Notes: generated from the sequence alone by a model not told the origin. Shown: positions 45,299 through 58,927, counted from the first letter of the stretch. The stretch is DNA of 64,000 nt from Holacanthus passer (GCA_025331565.1 JAFREQ010000014.1:13256001-13320000), one strand, 5' to 3'. Translations and numbers: made by a program.

Positions 45299-47700
45299 AG
45301 AACACTGCACCTAGGGAGCCTGGAGACCGACCAAAAATTATGGATTTTAACTTATGGAGATAAAAGGGAAGAAAACACAATCAAATATTTTTCTTTATTA
45401 ATGGCATTCAAAGACACTCAGCAAATGTTTACATTTAACTTTCCTGTCCGTGGTACATAACAACTAAGTGGAGGTATCCAAAGACAATGAGATAATCATG
45501 GAACATAATTTCAAATATTATATAATATTTTCTCAACAGAGGAAGTCCATCACACTCATCTTTCTCCAGTCAAATAATGGAATGCCTTTGCCTTGAGGAC
45601 ATATGAAGAAAAACGGTAAACTACGCTTTTTGTGACATGTTAAAATTGCTACTTGAAAAACAACCGCTCGTGCAAACGTGTCATGAATCACTGAAACAGA
45701 AGCAGAGCCTGAAAGTTCGACTGCATTACTCAGCAGGGAGCAAACTGCGAACAGACTTTATGATGACTTTAGACGACACCATTCAGTCGTGGAGTACAAT
45801 AACAGGGCGGCAGTTTCACCTCAAGTCTTTTGTAAGGTTTACTACCTTCAATGGCTGTGTCATTTCCTCTCATCTCAACTGCCTCTTTGCAATTGTGTCT
45901 TTATTTTATTTTATTGTATTTTATTTAATTTGTTAACTCTGAAGTACTTGTACAAAGTCATGAAGGATATTTTAAAAAGATGTGTTTTACTGCGGTGTCA
46001 CTTATTGATGTGTAATATTGCCTTGAAGTACAGTATGTTGCCTTTGTAGTGCCAGTAGACAGGAAGCATTGTAACATTTACAAATTATTGTAAGATGAGA
46101 AAATAACTTTAAATGGGATCTTTATTTTGATAACAGGCTGCGTTACCCAGCAGACTCTTAACCAAACGCCTACTTCACATTAAGGGAATAGTTTGACATT
46201 TTGGTAAATACACGTATTTGCTTTCTTGCTGAGAGTTAGATGAGATGTTCAATACCACTCTCATGTCAGTGTGTTAAATGTGAAACCAGCAGCCTTTAGC
46301 TCAGCTTAGCACAAAGACTGGAAACAGGGGGAAGCAGTTAGTCTGTCTCTGTCCAGAGGTAACAAACTTTGCCAACAACACATTATATCTTGTTCTGTAG
46401 AAAACCTAAAGTGTAGGAAGGACAAGTGTCAGTTGCTCATGTGCTGAGCAGACACATAACCCCCTATGAAACCACACATATTTAGAGGTGCTGGTATTTG
46501 GATTGTTTTCACCTTTGGACAGAGCCAGGTTAGAAGTCCCCTCTGTCTTGTGTAAGATAAGCCAGCTTTCTCCTTGCTCCAGCCTCATACTGTATTTAAC
46601 ATACTGACACGAGAGTGGTATTGCTTTTTTTTTTTGTCTAACTGTCAGCAAGAAAGCAAGAAGCTGTGCTTCCCAAAATGTCAAACTATTCCTTTACTAC
46701 TATTAGCAAATGAAAAAGAAAGTATCTCAGGCGTTAAGCAAAGATATCATATAGATGTTTGGTTAAAGGATCAGACAAAATAATGAATACATGAGGCATT
46801 AAGACTCATGTAAGTAAATAATCTGTGGACTCTGTATAAACCATAGACTTGTGGATCCATTTCTCAAAATGTGGTACTGTACACATGGCCCTTTTGAAAG
46901 TGTAAATCTGGACCATGTGTGCTATCTCAGATGATGCAGTCAGTGTGTGTGCGTATGTGTGTGTGTCTTTGTTTGATATTTAAGTTATACACTGTAATTC
47001 CTGTTTCCATTTTACAACTGATGTGCCAGGTGCCATGAAAGAGATTCCATGCTCATAGTGTCAAACACCTCCCAACTTTGACATATCCAATGCTGTGCAA
47101 AATAGTTTGTCTGTTCAAGTGAGTCCGTGTGCTGTATGATTTCATCTTAGGGTGCGTTCAGATTATTTTTACATACTGTATATCTTGCTGTCGGTCCTGC
47201 AAGGAAGATGATGTACTTTTCAAAGCCTTTTTATTTTGCATTGCCTTTAAAATGATCTCTACCATTTGTATGAGTCTCTGTACACTGATGACTTTTACAG
47301 AAGAGCGAGTGTAGCTGTAGATTACACAGCAAGAAGATTTAAAAGCTACTGAAATATTCACTGTGGAATAGACTATAAATATGGGTCATCAGTGTCCCTC
47401 AGTATAGTCTCAGCTGAACACTGCTGCTCTAAGCTGCTTTAAGCCAGAAGGAGTGAGTCTACTGAGTTGATGGGCTTTGTTTGCAAGTTGTAAAATGTAC
47501 TGCTGTTTGTTGCCTTTTGAATTGATTGTAATTCATGAATTCTGTCAAATGGATCTTTTAAGATTCAGGCCTCATTTTCATGTGTGCAGCTAAAACAGAT
47601 AAATCCTCCTGACCTATCCTTTACCTGCATCCTGTTTTTGCATTTGCTTCACTTATTGTTGAAGGGAAGCGTGCACTCAATAAACAGTTTGCAACAGCAG
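45299..47700 (+). terminator. pik3cd 3' UTR with poly-A signal
   Basis: About 2.4 kb of non-coding sequence follows the stop. The first good AATAAA is at 47679-47684. Earlier cleavage cannot be excluded. The segment carries an inverted-repeat element at 46185-46692. Confidence 0.5.
46185..46692. mobile_element. MITE-like DNA transposon in the pik3cd 3' UTR
   Basis: The left end GGAATAGTTTGACATTTTGG (46185-46204) is matched by its exact reverse complement at 46673-46692. The homology resumes inward: TTGCTTTCTTGCTGAGAGTT on the left against TTGCTTTCTTGCTGACAGTT read from the right. The interior phrases AAAGACTGGAAACAGGG and CTCTGTCCAGAGGTAACAAA belong to a repeat common in fish genomes. There is no ORF, which fits a non-autonomous cut-and-paste element of about 508 bp. 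Confidence 0.85.
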
Positions 47701-48729
47701 AGCATACCGAGGCCTTCGACGAGCCAAAGCATATGTTAGCTTTATTTTCCAACCTATTCTTTGCATCTTAAAAAGGCTGATCATGGATGAAGGCAATGGT
47801 GGGAGTTCACACTTCACAAAACGTGTCTTTTTCCTCAACCTTTAACTAAAGAGTAGAAAATCAAATAATCCAGTTTAAGAGAATAACAGCTTGATGTTCC
47901 ATCTCTTTACAACTGAACAGAAGAAAAGTAAATAAATAATACATTTTGTGTATCAATCAAAATGCAATAGTCCTATTCAGGGCTGTGGCAATTAAATGAA
48001 TTTCTGATTAGGCAGGGTGGTTTTGGCCATTCATCCAGATGAACATGCCAGTTCATCTAGCGGGTTTACAGTTTGTTTAGTGTTCAAAGTTCACATAGAG
48101 ATAGCTATCTCGAGCACAGGTATGTTTATGTACTGTGTAATACTGTGAGGGATTTATTGAGATTTATCTTCTCTGAATGCAGAACCACATCATCAATATA
48201 CAAGAAAAGTGAACATAGTGTTTCCTAAGGTGGAGCTATACAGACAATTGTTGTCTTTATCAATAAGATAACTCAAGATATTTCTTTATTAGTCCCAAAA
48301 CAGGGAACATTACAGTGTTACAGCAGCAAGATAAATAGTAGCTAAACAATATAAAAACAGAGAAGTTTAAAAAGTATTAATCTGATCAATCGTGTGCTAT
48401 TATATTATAGTATAGTATATGTTTGATCCCTTCTTTATTATAAGAAATAGCATTAATATTGACTAAACATTCATTCATTCATATTTTTTGAAGTAGTTAT
48501 ACCTAGTTTGATATTGTATGTGGGAAATAGTATTCAGATTACCTAAAAATTAATCTGCATTTGTGCTACTATAATACAAGAAACCTTATTTGAAATTGGG
48601 GAGGAAAATTTAATTGGCAACAAAAAAAGTGTGTTAACATAAATGAGTAGGTTCAATAGAGATATTAAAATTCATATCAGCAGTGTTTTTGTATTTTTTG
48701 AGCATACACACACTCTTAAGTTTTGCTAA
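47701..48729. other. Spacer between pik3cd and ctnnbip1
   Basis: About 1 kb, AT-rich. At 48284-48350 lies a copy of the retroelement end seen at 28985 (CTTTATTAGTCCCAAAACAG, then TTACAGTGTTACAGCAGCAA). No trace of clstn1 exons is seen. Confidence 0.5.
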
Positions 48730-49150
48730 ATGATCTCAGAGTTACAGTATTGGCCGGTCCGGTGGCGACCCCTGCGGCCGGCGGCGGTACTGAGCAGCCA
48801 ACAGGACTCCGGCTGCGTTGAGTCAGTTCGCCGTCGCTCCGCCGACTGGAGGGATGTGACCCCGGAACAGGACGCCCTCCCGCAACAACACACACCATTC
48901 AAACAGAGCACAGAAGAAAGAAAAGCTGGACCAGGAGGGGTAAGCTCATAGCTCTGGTTTTGTGGACGAGGAGCGCGTTGTCAGGGTTTTATTTGAAACG
49001 ATACGTGTGTTTGAATCCCGGTGTTTCCAGCCGCGCTACCTGGACGCTGTTTGCACCCGCAGCAACTTCATTCAGGCTTTTGTCTCGGGCATGCTAGCGA
49101 GCTAGCTTGGCTGGTTAGCATCGGCTGGTTCGCTAAGGGTAGCGCGGGTT
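48730..49150 (+). promoter_or_regulatory. ctnnbip1: ctnnbip1 CpG promoter and non-coding first exon
   Basis: A sharp rise in CpG begins near 48750. A purine-rich leader ends at a strong donor, GGAGGG then GTAAGC, with the last exon base at 48939. GC-rich sequence continues to about 49150 with GCTAGC repeats. No open frame links to the coding exon, so this is taken as the 5' UTR exon. Confidence 0.6.
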
Positions 49151-52100
49151 AGCTGGAGACTAAATGAAACGTTTGTCAGGTCAAAATGAGAAAATAGCTG
49201 AGAGTGTTTGCTGTATATGTGTTTTTCCACGACGGATATTTCCTCAGATTCGTGTCGAAAACGCGTCCAGGTTTTGCTGCTTGCTAGCAAGAGAGCTGCT
49301 ACAGTTTGAACAGTCCCGCAACATGATAACAAGAACCGTCCAGTCATGTGTGTCCATCTCTTAGAAAACACACTCAGACCTTTTTTGTTTTCTTTGTTGT
49401 CTCTCATTCAGAGTTTGTCTTTGTGGAAAACTCAAAACCGACGCTCAGTAAAAAAAACTATCAATCCAAGCTAACGTTAGTGGACGTTAAGCACAACCTC
49501 CATTGCGTTCAGTCATAGTTTGCTTTACTTGTACTTGTGATCATACAATATTGTACTTCGTGTTTCTTAAATAATGACATTTTGTGTTTTTTGCTGACAA
49601 GAAATTGAGCAGAGTACATGATGCAGATTATACCAGTCATCCATGGCAGTGCTCAGACCATTTAAAATGTTGCTCCAACCATAAAAGCTAATGTGCATGT
49701 ACTCACTTTCATTGGTTTTCATGTTCAAGCTTTTCACATAACTCCTTCATTGGTTTTCTATTTTTGGATCATGCCACCCATGGATGCATTGTGCCACCCT
49801 GCCTTTTACAGTGTCTGCTTTCCCCCCACATGTCAGATAGCTGACAGCCCTTTGAGTGGAGAAGCTGGCACCCTGCCGGCAGCCGGGCATTGATGAGTGC
49901 TGCAGCCAGTGGGTATCAGGGCTTGGCCACAGGCGAGCGCTCTGAATCCTCCTGCCAACTAGCAGAGTTGGTCATGGACTACAGTATGTCAAGCCTGCCT
50001 TAGTTTGCACATTCCCCCAGCTGGCTGGATTTTTGGAGAGAAATTAGGACCCCTGGCCTGGCCTCCCTCCCCTCCTCGCCTCCTCACACTCAGGGCAGGT
50101 GCTCTTCAGCGCCTGCTCAACCCTCTTGAGCCCCGAGGGGATCTCATCAGCTGCCTACGAGCACAGTGAGGGAGGGGTGGGGGGGAGCTGGTTCATCTCA
50201 CAACCTCTTACTCTGCGTTTGGCACAAGAACTTGTCAGCTTGTCAGCATGAACCAGCCCACATAGTAGCCTGTTGTGGCCTGACACTGTGATACTAGAGC
50301 TGCTTGCATCCGTCCATGACTTATGCACCCAGTCCAAATGACCTCCTGACGGCCACCAAGTCTTTTTTTTACTGTTTTAAAGAAAGCATAGACATCTTTT
50401 CTGGTCGCAGCTCTTTGTCTGTTGTGCATAGTATCCTGCACATTTGCATTGCATTGTATTGTTCAAAGCTCATAGATCATATAACTTTCAGAATTTTATG
50501 CTCTGCCTCAGCGTTGGTGCTTTTGAAATCTTGCAGCCGCACCCCCAAGGGACCAGCTTAAGGCAGCAGCTTCTGTTTCAATTCCTTTGAGGGACCCTGA
50601 GGAGGCAGCTAAGATGTTCTGAGATCATAGACCAGATTTAATTATGATGTATAGCATGGTCTGTGAAAAACTCGGCTGTATCACATTTGGTATCTTGGAA
50701 AAATGTGGAAAGTCAGGTTGCGTGAATCTTTTTGTAAGATGTTTTTGCTGAAAAAATTTCATACAAGTTCCCAACTGAAATATAGTAGTATTACAAATGT
50801 ACAAGTCATTATTTGTAGCCTAGTAGAAAATATTTTTTAACTATCTTGGAAAAGCTTGTGTTTCAGAGTGACTTTAGATAAGATAAGATAAGATAAGATA
50901 AACCTTTATTCATCCCCCTTTAGGTTTAAATTTGTGAAGTATCATGTCCTGCCTACTGTAACTCTCTTCAGGTCCTAGTATCAACTTAATGTGGCACAGA
51001 AATAGTCAAAAGACAATTAAGCACACCCAGAGACCCAGCTATGAACTAAGCCTGTACAGTTGAGCAGGATTGTTTGAGTTCATGCCTCACGTGGTGACAA
51101 CAAGACATGACCTACTTATCAATCATGTTTTCACAATCCAGTTCATCACCATTGTCCCCAAATACTGTAGCCATTGTTGTGGCCACTGTACATGTGAGGA
51201 GATGGCTTCACACAAAGGCAGCATGCAGACATCCAATAAGTCCAAGCCAGAGCCTTTCTGGCCTGCAGTGTCTGCTCGTCTGGCTCACGCTGGTTCAGGA
51301 CCCCACGCTGGCCCGGCACAGAGGGAGTCGGTCTGCTGGGTGTGCGGCTGGTCAGATAGTTTCCATTATGTTTCCTGCAGGTTTCATTGAGTAGAAGCTG
51401 TATTTTTTTGGGTGATCACACTGACATCAGTTGCCATGAGGATGTTTTGTCTTGTGCTGATACATTTTGTCAATTAATTTGTGAAATAAATGTTTTGATA
51501 ATGAATCATCAGTAATCATTTATCCAGCAAAAATTCCCAACATTTACTGGTTCCAGCCTCTGAAATATGAGTATTTACTTCTTTTCTCTGTTTCATATAA
51601 TTAAGTTTTTTTAAATTTTGAAACATTTGACTCATAAATTACTCATAAATTACTACTTACGATAATCATAAATTACAGCCCAATTTTTTCAGCTTGCTGA
51701 CTTGCCGTGTTGAATGAAAATATTGTCCTGTCCTCATTTCAGCATGACCACTAGTTATTTTATTAGGTTTCCTGACATGGTTAGCCTTCAGTTGAGGAGA
51801 GCATGTGTGTGTGTGAGTGTGTGTACCTGCAGTGACACAGCTGCTCTACAGAACCAGGCCAGGTTGTTGGCAGCCCAGCTGGCAGCCACACCAGGCTTCT
51901 AGCCTACTTAAGTTTCTCACACATTTGCTTGGGATGTTTGAGCAGCTCATGATTGAATTCAAGTTATTTTTCCTTCTCAGTTTTTCCTGTCTGTCGAAAC
52001 TGTTGACCTCTCTGAGCCTTACAGAGGTCTGGCTGTGAGCGGCTTGTCCAGCTAAACTCCACTAAGAGACAGTTTGTCCGTCAACTCAGACGTCTGTGTC

Positions 52101-55100
52101 TTGTTTTTCTGCTTGCTGGAGGAATTTGATTTCTCAAACAATCAGACATTGTGCATCATGTGAGCAGCTGATTCTTGAGCCAATAACAAGCTCGAAGAGT
52201 GGACCGGCCATGTGTGACTGAGCCGGTGCGCTGTGGTAGCCTCTGCCCTTCATGACCCTCAGCAAATGTGAGGGCCTATCACATTGCATACATGGTGGCC
52301 TGGTCACACTGTTGAAGTGGTCTTAAGAGGTTGCTGTGTTTTTGTTTCTCAGAGACATTAATGGACACTGATACACAAATGTACACAAGAAATGTGGAAT
52401 GCAGAGATTGAGTGGGACACAGTTTGTTGCTTTTTCTGATTTTGCAAACATTTATCTTCACAAGAGGCTTAGCTGAAGAAAATATTCATACTATTATTGT
52501 TATATTGATTCCAACCATATTCCCATCTACTACAGTAATAGCAGATATCCAGTCTGCTGCCATGTGCTCAGATGCTGGTGATACAATAACATTGCTTGTG
52601 TTAACAATAGTATTGATATGCAGGTCATTCTCCAATACACAATTGATTGCAAACAGCCATCTGTGGTACATCACGATAACTAACTGAGGACTAATATAGG
52701 GTCTTTTAAATTGTTAACTAATCTTTCAAGACAGAAATCAATCATAGATGTTTTAAAAATTAAATATCCTGCCATTTGTACACACAACTGACAAAGAGTG
52801 TTTAGCAAAGAACATACGTTTTAAAGGGTTTTAAACCACTTTCAAACATTGACTGCCATCATTTAAATATAAAAATGCCATGAATCGACACAAGGCTAAA
52901 CTGCCAGTAAGCAGAACTGTTCAAATGAGTGCAGTAAAGATGCACCTGATCCTCAGTATCACAACAATGTATTCCCAAGTCAGTTTTGTGTCCCACCACT
53001 AGCATGTGTACAAATTGGAGGTTTGAAGCAGGTTTTGTGTTGTTTTTCTGTCTTTAAAATTTCTCAGTTCAGTATCAGCAATGCTGTGGTGTAGCTGGAC
53101 TGCCAAGAGGGGCTCACAGAGCTCGATGTCTCAGCTCAGCCCCAACATCACAACACTGACAAGAGCCCAACGCGGGCAGAGAGGGGGGGATTAGGCCTAG
53201 ATCAGCGTTAAAGAAAGCCTTTGATTACGTCTGGAATATTAGCCGCATGCGTCTGAGGCTGGCTAAGCATCCCTCGAGGGATTAGTGTTGAGCCAGCCCA
53301 CCTCTAGAACCTAACATCAAGCACAGACAAAGGAGCCTGACAGGATCCTTATTGTGGTCCTCGAAATGATGTAAGACATGTTACACAGACATCAGAATAA
53401 TTCTCCTCATAGGCTATACATGACAAGGTTTCTATTCAAAACACTATTTATAGGTTTTTGGCTGATTTGTTTCACTCATAATTCCTTCTTTTGAGGCATT
53501 TTATTAAAAATGATTTAGTGGTCAGACCATACAAATATCTTACAAAAAGCAGCTTAGGTCTAAACTGTCAAAGAGCAGTCTAGATTTGGTTGCTTGTTGA
53601 AGTAGCTTTGTAATTCAGACATTGCTCTCTATAAATAGAAGCGTTTGTGTTTTATGTCTTCCCAAAAGAGTTTAAATAGAACTGAGCTTGAAGAAATACT
53701 AAGAGATATACGGCACGCTGTGTCAGTCTCTTGCAATGAATTTATGGGTCAGTCTACATTTGTAATAGAAAGGTGGATGTTTGGAGGGCTGGTTTTACAG
53801 AAATAAATCAACAATAGTTCTGATTGATTAACTGTTGAAGTCAGTTTATTAAATCTAAAACCTTTCCTGGTTTTAATTTGTTAGATGTGAGGATTTGCTG
53901 CATTTCTTTGTTTTACATCATTTTAAATGTAACATTTGGGGATTTGCAATTTTTAGATGCTCTGGCAGCCAAGGGACGCTTTCCTCTATTCCTTTTTATC
54001 TTTTTAACTATTTTTGGACAAAACAAGCTATTTGAACCTTACCATAGATTTTTCATTATTGTTTGGACTTATGGAACAATTGAGTGAGTAAAAAAAATTA
54101 ATTTTATAGATTATAGATCATCATCATTAATGGATAATGTAAATAGATAGCTGGAGCATTCACATTGCCAGATATTTCAAGATGCTGGCCCTGCTTGAGG
54201 ACTTATGTGATTTTTGGCATTAATATTGTCTTCAGCTGGATTTTCCATTGACACAGTGTGTTAAAAATGTTGTAATCCAGCAGTGATACCCAGGAAGCCA
54301 TTATTTAGAGGTTAAGTCTGTGGCAGTGAGGCGTTGTGCGCCAAGCACCCGTGTACCATCTGGAGCATTGTTGGATTTATAAACATGGTTGGAAAGCTAG
54401 TTTGTTCAGTGGGATTACATGGCTGAAACTACCCGTTACATAACCATATGCACAATGTTAATCACTGTTGTGTACATGTTGTCATCCAGTTCACTGAGTA
54501 CCAGAATTGTAATGATTCCAGTTCTGCAGCTGCTCTGCTGCCAAAATAGTCATCTGCAAATTAGTCTTTCTGCACCACCTCCAGCCCAAAGAAGAGCAGG
54601 TGAAATCCACAAACGGATGACTCCTTTTCTCTTTTTTTTAAAGTGGCTCACAAACATGTCACGACAATAGAAGAACATCAGTGATCACCCTCATTTACAA
54701 TTCCACCTTTTCTCTGCTTCCTACAGAGATTCTCCCCATAGGAATCTATGTTTGTTCTTCTTATAGCAGACAGCGCTGTGGAACTAGGATGAGAGTAAAT
54801 GTGTTTTTCGAGCTGGTATAAATACAAATTGCAACCCTCAAAACAGTCAGCAGCCTGGGCAGAGGTGGTACTAAATATGGCCAGTTTTCAAACTTCAAAA
54901 GCAAACATCAGAGGATCAGAAATGCCTCAGTCATGAAAGCAGTGGGCCTATTTATACAGATGATGAATGTGGAATATATTGGCCTTTGTGCTGTAGCAGA
55001 CGTGAAAATGGTTCAGTTGTCAAGTCTCAAAATATGCCTGCATATTAATGGATGTTTGCTGTATTGTCCTTGCCTTTTAAGAGTCTCAAGGCAGGATGAC

Positions 55101-56442
55101 ACCTTTTGGCAATTAGAGTTAATTCTGTTCTTCAGTCTTCATCCTCTGCTCTTCATACACTCACTCAAATGCCAGCCAATGGCCAACGGTGCCCCGTTCC
55201 CCCCCAGGCTCTGAGAAGGGGGGACAGCGAGCCAGCTCCTCAATTAAATATAACCCCACATCAAACAGCCTGTCAACATGCATTAGTGGTCCTTTGTATA
55301 GATAAGAGGCCAAAATAAATTGCCAGAAGTATCATAGTCGCTGTGGCTCCCGTCGGCTTTTTATGAAAGATTCTTAGGGGAGAACAAATCCTGACTTGCA
55401 TACTGATATTCTCACCGTTAAATCTCATTTTTTGTCACCAGATTTATCCTTTTAAAGATTAAATTGACTCTTTTCTGTGAATTATTTCTTCTGCATGTTT
55501 AGCTATTTCAATTAGCACATTCAGGCTGGATATCAAGCTGTGCTCTATGCCTCGTGTTGCTGGTGTGCTATAGCAGAGATCTAATGCGACAACAGCCGAC
55601 CTTGATGTGTGCGCGCTATCACAGCGGAACCTATCCCTTTTCTGTCATCCGCATTAGCTTTGGCAGCTCCTTTTATCGCCTTCTTTTCCCTCCCCCTTTT
55701 TCTCCCCCTTTGCCTATATTTTGCATCTCTGCAGACTGACAGTGAAAATAGGTCATTAGTTAGACGGAGAATAAGAGATGGAAGGAGCAGGCAGGGGCGA
55801 GATCTGTGTGAAAACTGCCATGCAATATTAATAACAGCCATTCACGCTGTGAAATGCCAAACCTGCACTGTGACTACACTGAGACAAGGCCCCTGACTTC
55901 TGATATCACCACTGTTTGGATCATATGAATGAAGTGCTTATCACACAGACTAGAGTCTGTATTGTTCACCCTAATAGTAAAACACCTAGTTTCAGCCCAG
56001 TGTTGTGCGTCTGACAAGTCAGGTCAGAAAACGTTTGATAACTGAAATGCAGTCAGTCTTATATGTTGCTCTAATAGTGATAAAAGCTCAGTACTGCTGA
56101 CTGTATGAGTCTGAACCTCATACCTGCTTAAGAACACTGGCAAAGACAATTCGATTTACACAATGGTTACCAATGTTGTGTGTTGAAGGCTTTTGTCTGA
56201 ATTGTATTCAGTACAGAACTCATAGGTAATGCTGTCGTCATACAGAAGAATACAAACAGAAAAGAAACAGGGAAAAACATGTTTAAATTGTCTATTCACT
56301 CTATGAATTTATGGCCAGTCACATTGTGTGGCTGAAACAACCCAACGTATAAGTATTTTTAACTTCTAATAACACTGTAAGTGTTTGCATAGCTGTGATT
56401 TTTCGCGGCTCTTATGTAACGTGGATTTGTTTGTGTGTCCAG
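48940..56442 (+). other. ctnnbip1 intron 1 (7.5 kb)
   Basis: No exon is recognised. The intron contains an (AGATA)5 repeat at 50876-50900, which marks a retroelement end (then AACCTTTATTCATCCCC), a decayed dispersed repeat at about 51460-51700, and unique non-repeat blocks at about 49830-50200, 53100-53340 and 55140-55400 that could be conserved regulatory DNA. Short ORFs show no recognisable similarity. Confidence 0.5.
50876..50900. repeat. (AGATA)5 microsatellite
   Basis: Five perfect AGATA units next to sequence resembling the 3' end of a fish LINE in the opposite orientation. Confidence 0.85.
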
Positions 56443-56461
56443 AGCCACAGGAGCAGGGGGG

Positions 56462-58176
56462 ATGAACCGCGAGGAGGCCCCGGGGAAGTCTCCTGAAGAC
56501 ATGTACATCCAACAGAAAGTGCGGGTCCTGCTCATGCTAAAGAAAATGGGATCAAATGTAAGCACAGTGTCTCAACACAAGACCAGAAACCATTATTACC
56601 ATGTCAGAATGTGTATGCCATTGGTCAGATGGGTTCTAGCAGAAGGAGAAGCTTTGTAGCCCTGCTATGAAACAACATGCAAAGAATAGTTCTGAGGACA
56701 AACAATGTTATGTCAAAAATGTCAAAATAGATTCAGAATTATTAATGACCTCCATCCAAGATGTTTATACTTTAGTGTAGAGTGGTTTAGCACAGGTCTA
56801 TTCTAGTGGAAAGGTGATTAGAGGGCAGACAGGCCTATGCAAAAAATGAAATTAAAATTCATTGAATTCTTAATTTTGCTGAATGCCATCTAGATCAATC
56901 AAAGTCCCTTGATTGTCACTGTATAGCAGTCTGAAAGGTGACATTTTTTACTTTTCTGGAGGGGATACACACTTGTTGTGAAATTTAACATCACTCATCA
57001 AATATGCCTGATTTTGAATGTGTGCATCAGGCAGAGCAGATAGAAGCTCCAGAGATGTGTCTGCTGTTCAGCTCAGGTAGTCTTTTGACAGTGTGGAGGA
57101 ATTGAACAGAGATGAGCTAATTAACAGCCTCTGGAGAACAAAAAAAATCTGGCTGCACTACATGATAATGATAAATGATGTTGAGTTTACAGAAGCAAAT
57201 ACATTATGCAAACCTGTCTACCTTCAGAACTTTTTTAAAAAGATTAAAAGCAGGTTTAGATGTGGAAAATGCAGGTATATGTAGGGTCTTTATTTTTAAA
57301 CCAGTGTGGAGGAGGATGCATGCAGACAACACACAAACCAGACAACAGATTTGATCAGTCTACAGTTGCTGGCCAAAATAAGAACCCTGAAATGGGGCGT
57401 CATCGTTGACCTGATCATCTGATCATATATCAACTTTGATTCTGTGAATACTCAGTCTGTGTGGACATAAGCTCGAGAGTGTGCAGCACTTTAGGTGCCG
57501 TCACCCCAGTGTTATAAGACAAATTAAAGGCAAGGAAATCTTTTAAGATTACTCCTGAATACCGATGACAAATTTCTATTACATGGCTAAAAACTGCCAT
57601 CATTATCAACTATTGTATGTGAAATAAGCCAGTCATAATATTCTCCCCATGTGAAATGTGAATCTGTTCCTAACAGAAGTATTATTGTCTTAGGTTTGTT
57701 GCTGTAAATTCGATTTTAATACAATAGGTCTAGGCTTCCAGTCAATGCACAAATGTTTCCCAAAGCTGTAAACCACAGAGTTAAAAAATGTATCACCAAG
57801 AGACAACATTAGAAGATGTTCTACTTTCAGTGACTGACTTTGATTGTTAAGACTGCAGTAGAAGTATGTTTCAGTTTGAAAACGGCTATTTAACTTTCCA
57901 CATGGGCAGAGTGGTCAAATAATCCTGTGACCCTGAAATAAGTGAAGAGAGAGATGTGCACCAAAACACAAAAGAAGAGTGGAAAGACAAATTATTTCTT
58001 TGAACTTGAGTACTACTTGAAGATAAAATTTTGACTTAGATGTTGTTGTGTAACATGAAATGTCACTTTGTTTACTCCTTTTCAGCTCACACCAAGTGAA
58101 GAGGCTTTTCTCCGGAATTACGCAGGTGTGGTCCACAGTCAGATGAGCCAGCTACCACAGCACAACATAGACCAGG
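56462..58176 (+). CDS. ctnnbip1: Beta-catenin-interacting protein 1 (ICAT), first two coding exons, partial
   Basis: Exons 56462-56557 (32 codons; the exon itself starts at 56443) and 58086-58176 (30 codons plus one base). They encode MNREEAPGKSPEDMYIQQK and so on to SQLPQHNIDQ, nearly identical to the first 62 residues of human ICAT, which is 81 aa. This part forms the three-helix domain that holds beta-catenin armadillo repeats 10-12. The missing last exon should encode the extended tail (family form starting AEDVV) that occupies the TCF groove and so blocks Wnt target transcription. No such exon was found between 58177 and 64000. The phase-1 donor at 58177 is followed 10 bases later by a CA microsatellite. 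Confidence 0.93.
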
Positions 58177-58186
58177 GTAAGGCTGT

Positions 58187-58187
<1 letters not shown>

Positions 58188-58239
<52 letters not shown>
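58188..58239. repeat. (CA)n microsatellite, about 26 units
   Basis: A perfect CA run that starts about 12 bases after the exon end of ctnnbip1. CA-rich intronic repeats near a donor can act as splicing regulators through hnRNP L in vertebrates; that is a possibility only. Confidence 0.95.
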
Positions 58240-58242
<3 letters not shown>

Positions 58243-58856
58243 TAAAGTGCAGTTATCCTGTTATTATACTTGGATTTTTTTCATTTGTTTTTATGTGAAA
58301 TAAACAAATTCACATTTATTTCTGTGTCAAGTGTGAGCGAGTTACCTTTCCTGTGCAGAGCAATTGTGGAGTTTTAGTTTAATATTTGGATATTTGAAGT
58401 ATGAAGAGAAGGCGTTTATGACAGTGGGTTAAAACGAAACACATCTACATGAGCTCACAAACACCACCTGCACATGTCACAGAAGTGCTACTTTGCCCAG
58501 AGTGAAAACAAGGGAAAATCCCTCCATACACACACGCATACTGCTCCTCTTGAGTCCTTACACCAGCAGCTCTAACGGATTCCCTAACTGTGCACTGAGG
58601 CCGGCTCAGCGGCCCACCAGCACTGCAAGATTACTCACACAACAAACAGTGTGGCTGACTGGAAACAAGTGACTCATCCTCAGCGTGAGCACATCGCCAG
58701 TTTCACCGCTGCTGCTCACAAGAGGCACGGATAAAGTACTGAGCTCAGATATCGATGTGTTAATATGATAAAGCAAATCACCGTTCATATGTGTTGTCAG
58801 AAGACTTGATTCGCTTTGTAGTATCACCTTACATGTGATGGTCATGCTTTTTCATG

Positions 58857-58927
58857 TCACCAGAGGGCGCTGTTGAACTTATTGAGCTCGTCCACAGTTT
58901 TCACACTTTTAAACCACAAGAGGGCAC
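58857..58927 (+). promoter_or_regulatory. Pair of CTCF-like motifs
   Basis: TCACCAGAGGGCGC at 58857 and CCACAAGAGGGCAC at 58914 each fit the CTCF core CCASYAGRKGGCRS at 13 of 14 positions, on the same strand and 57 bp apart. Paired same-orientation motifs are common at strong CTCF sites. Confidence 0.4.
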
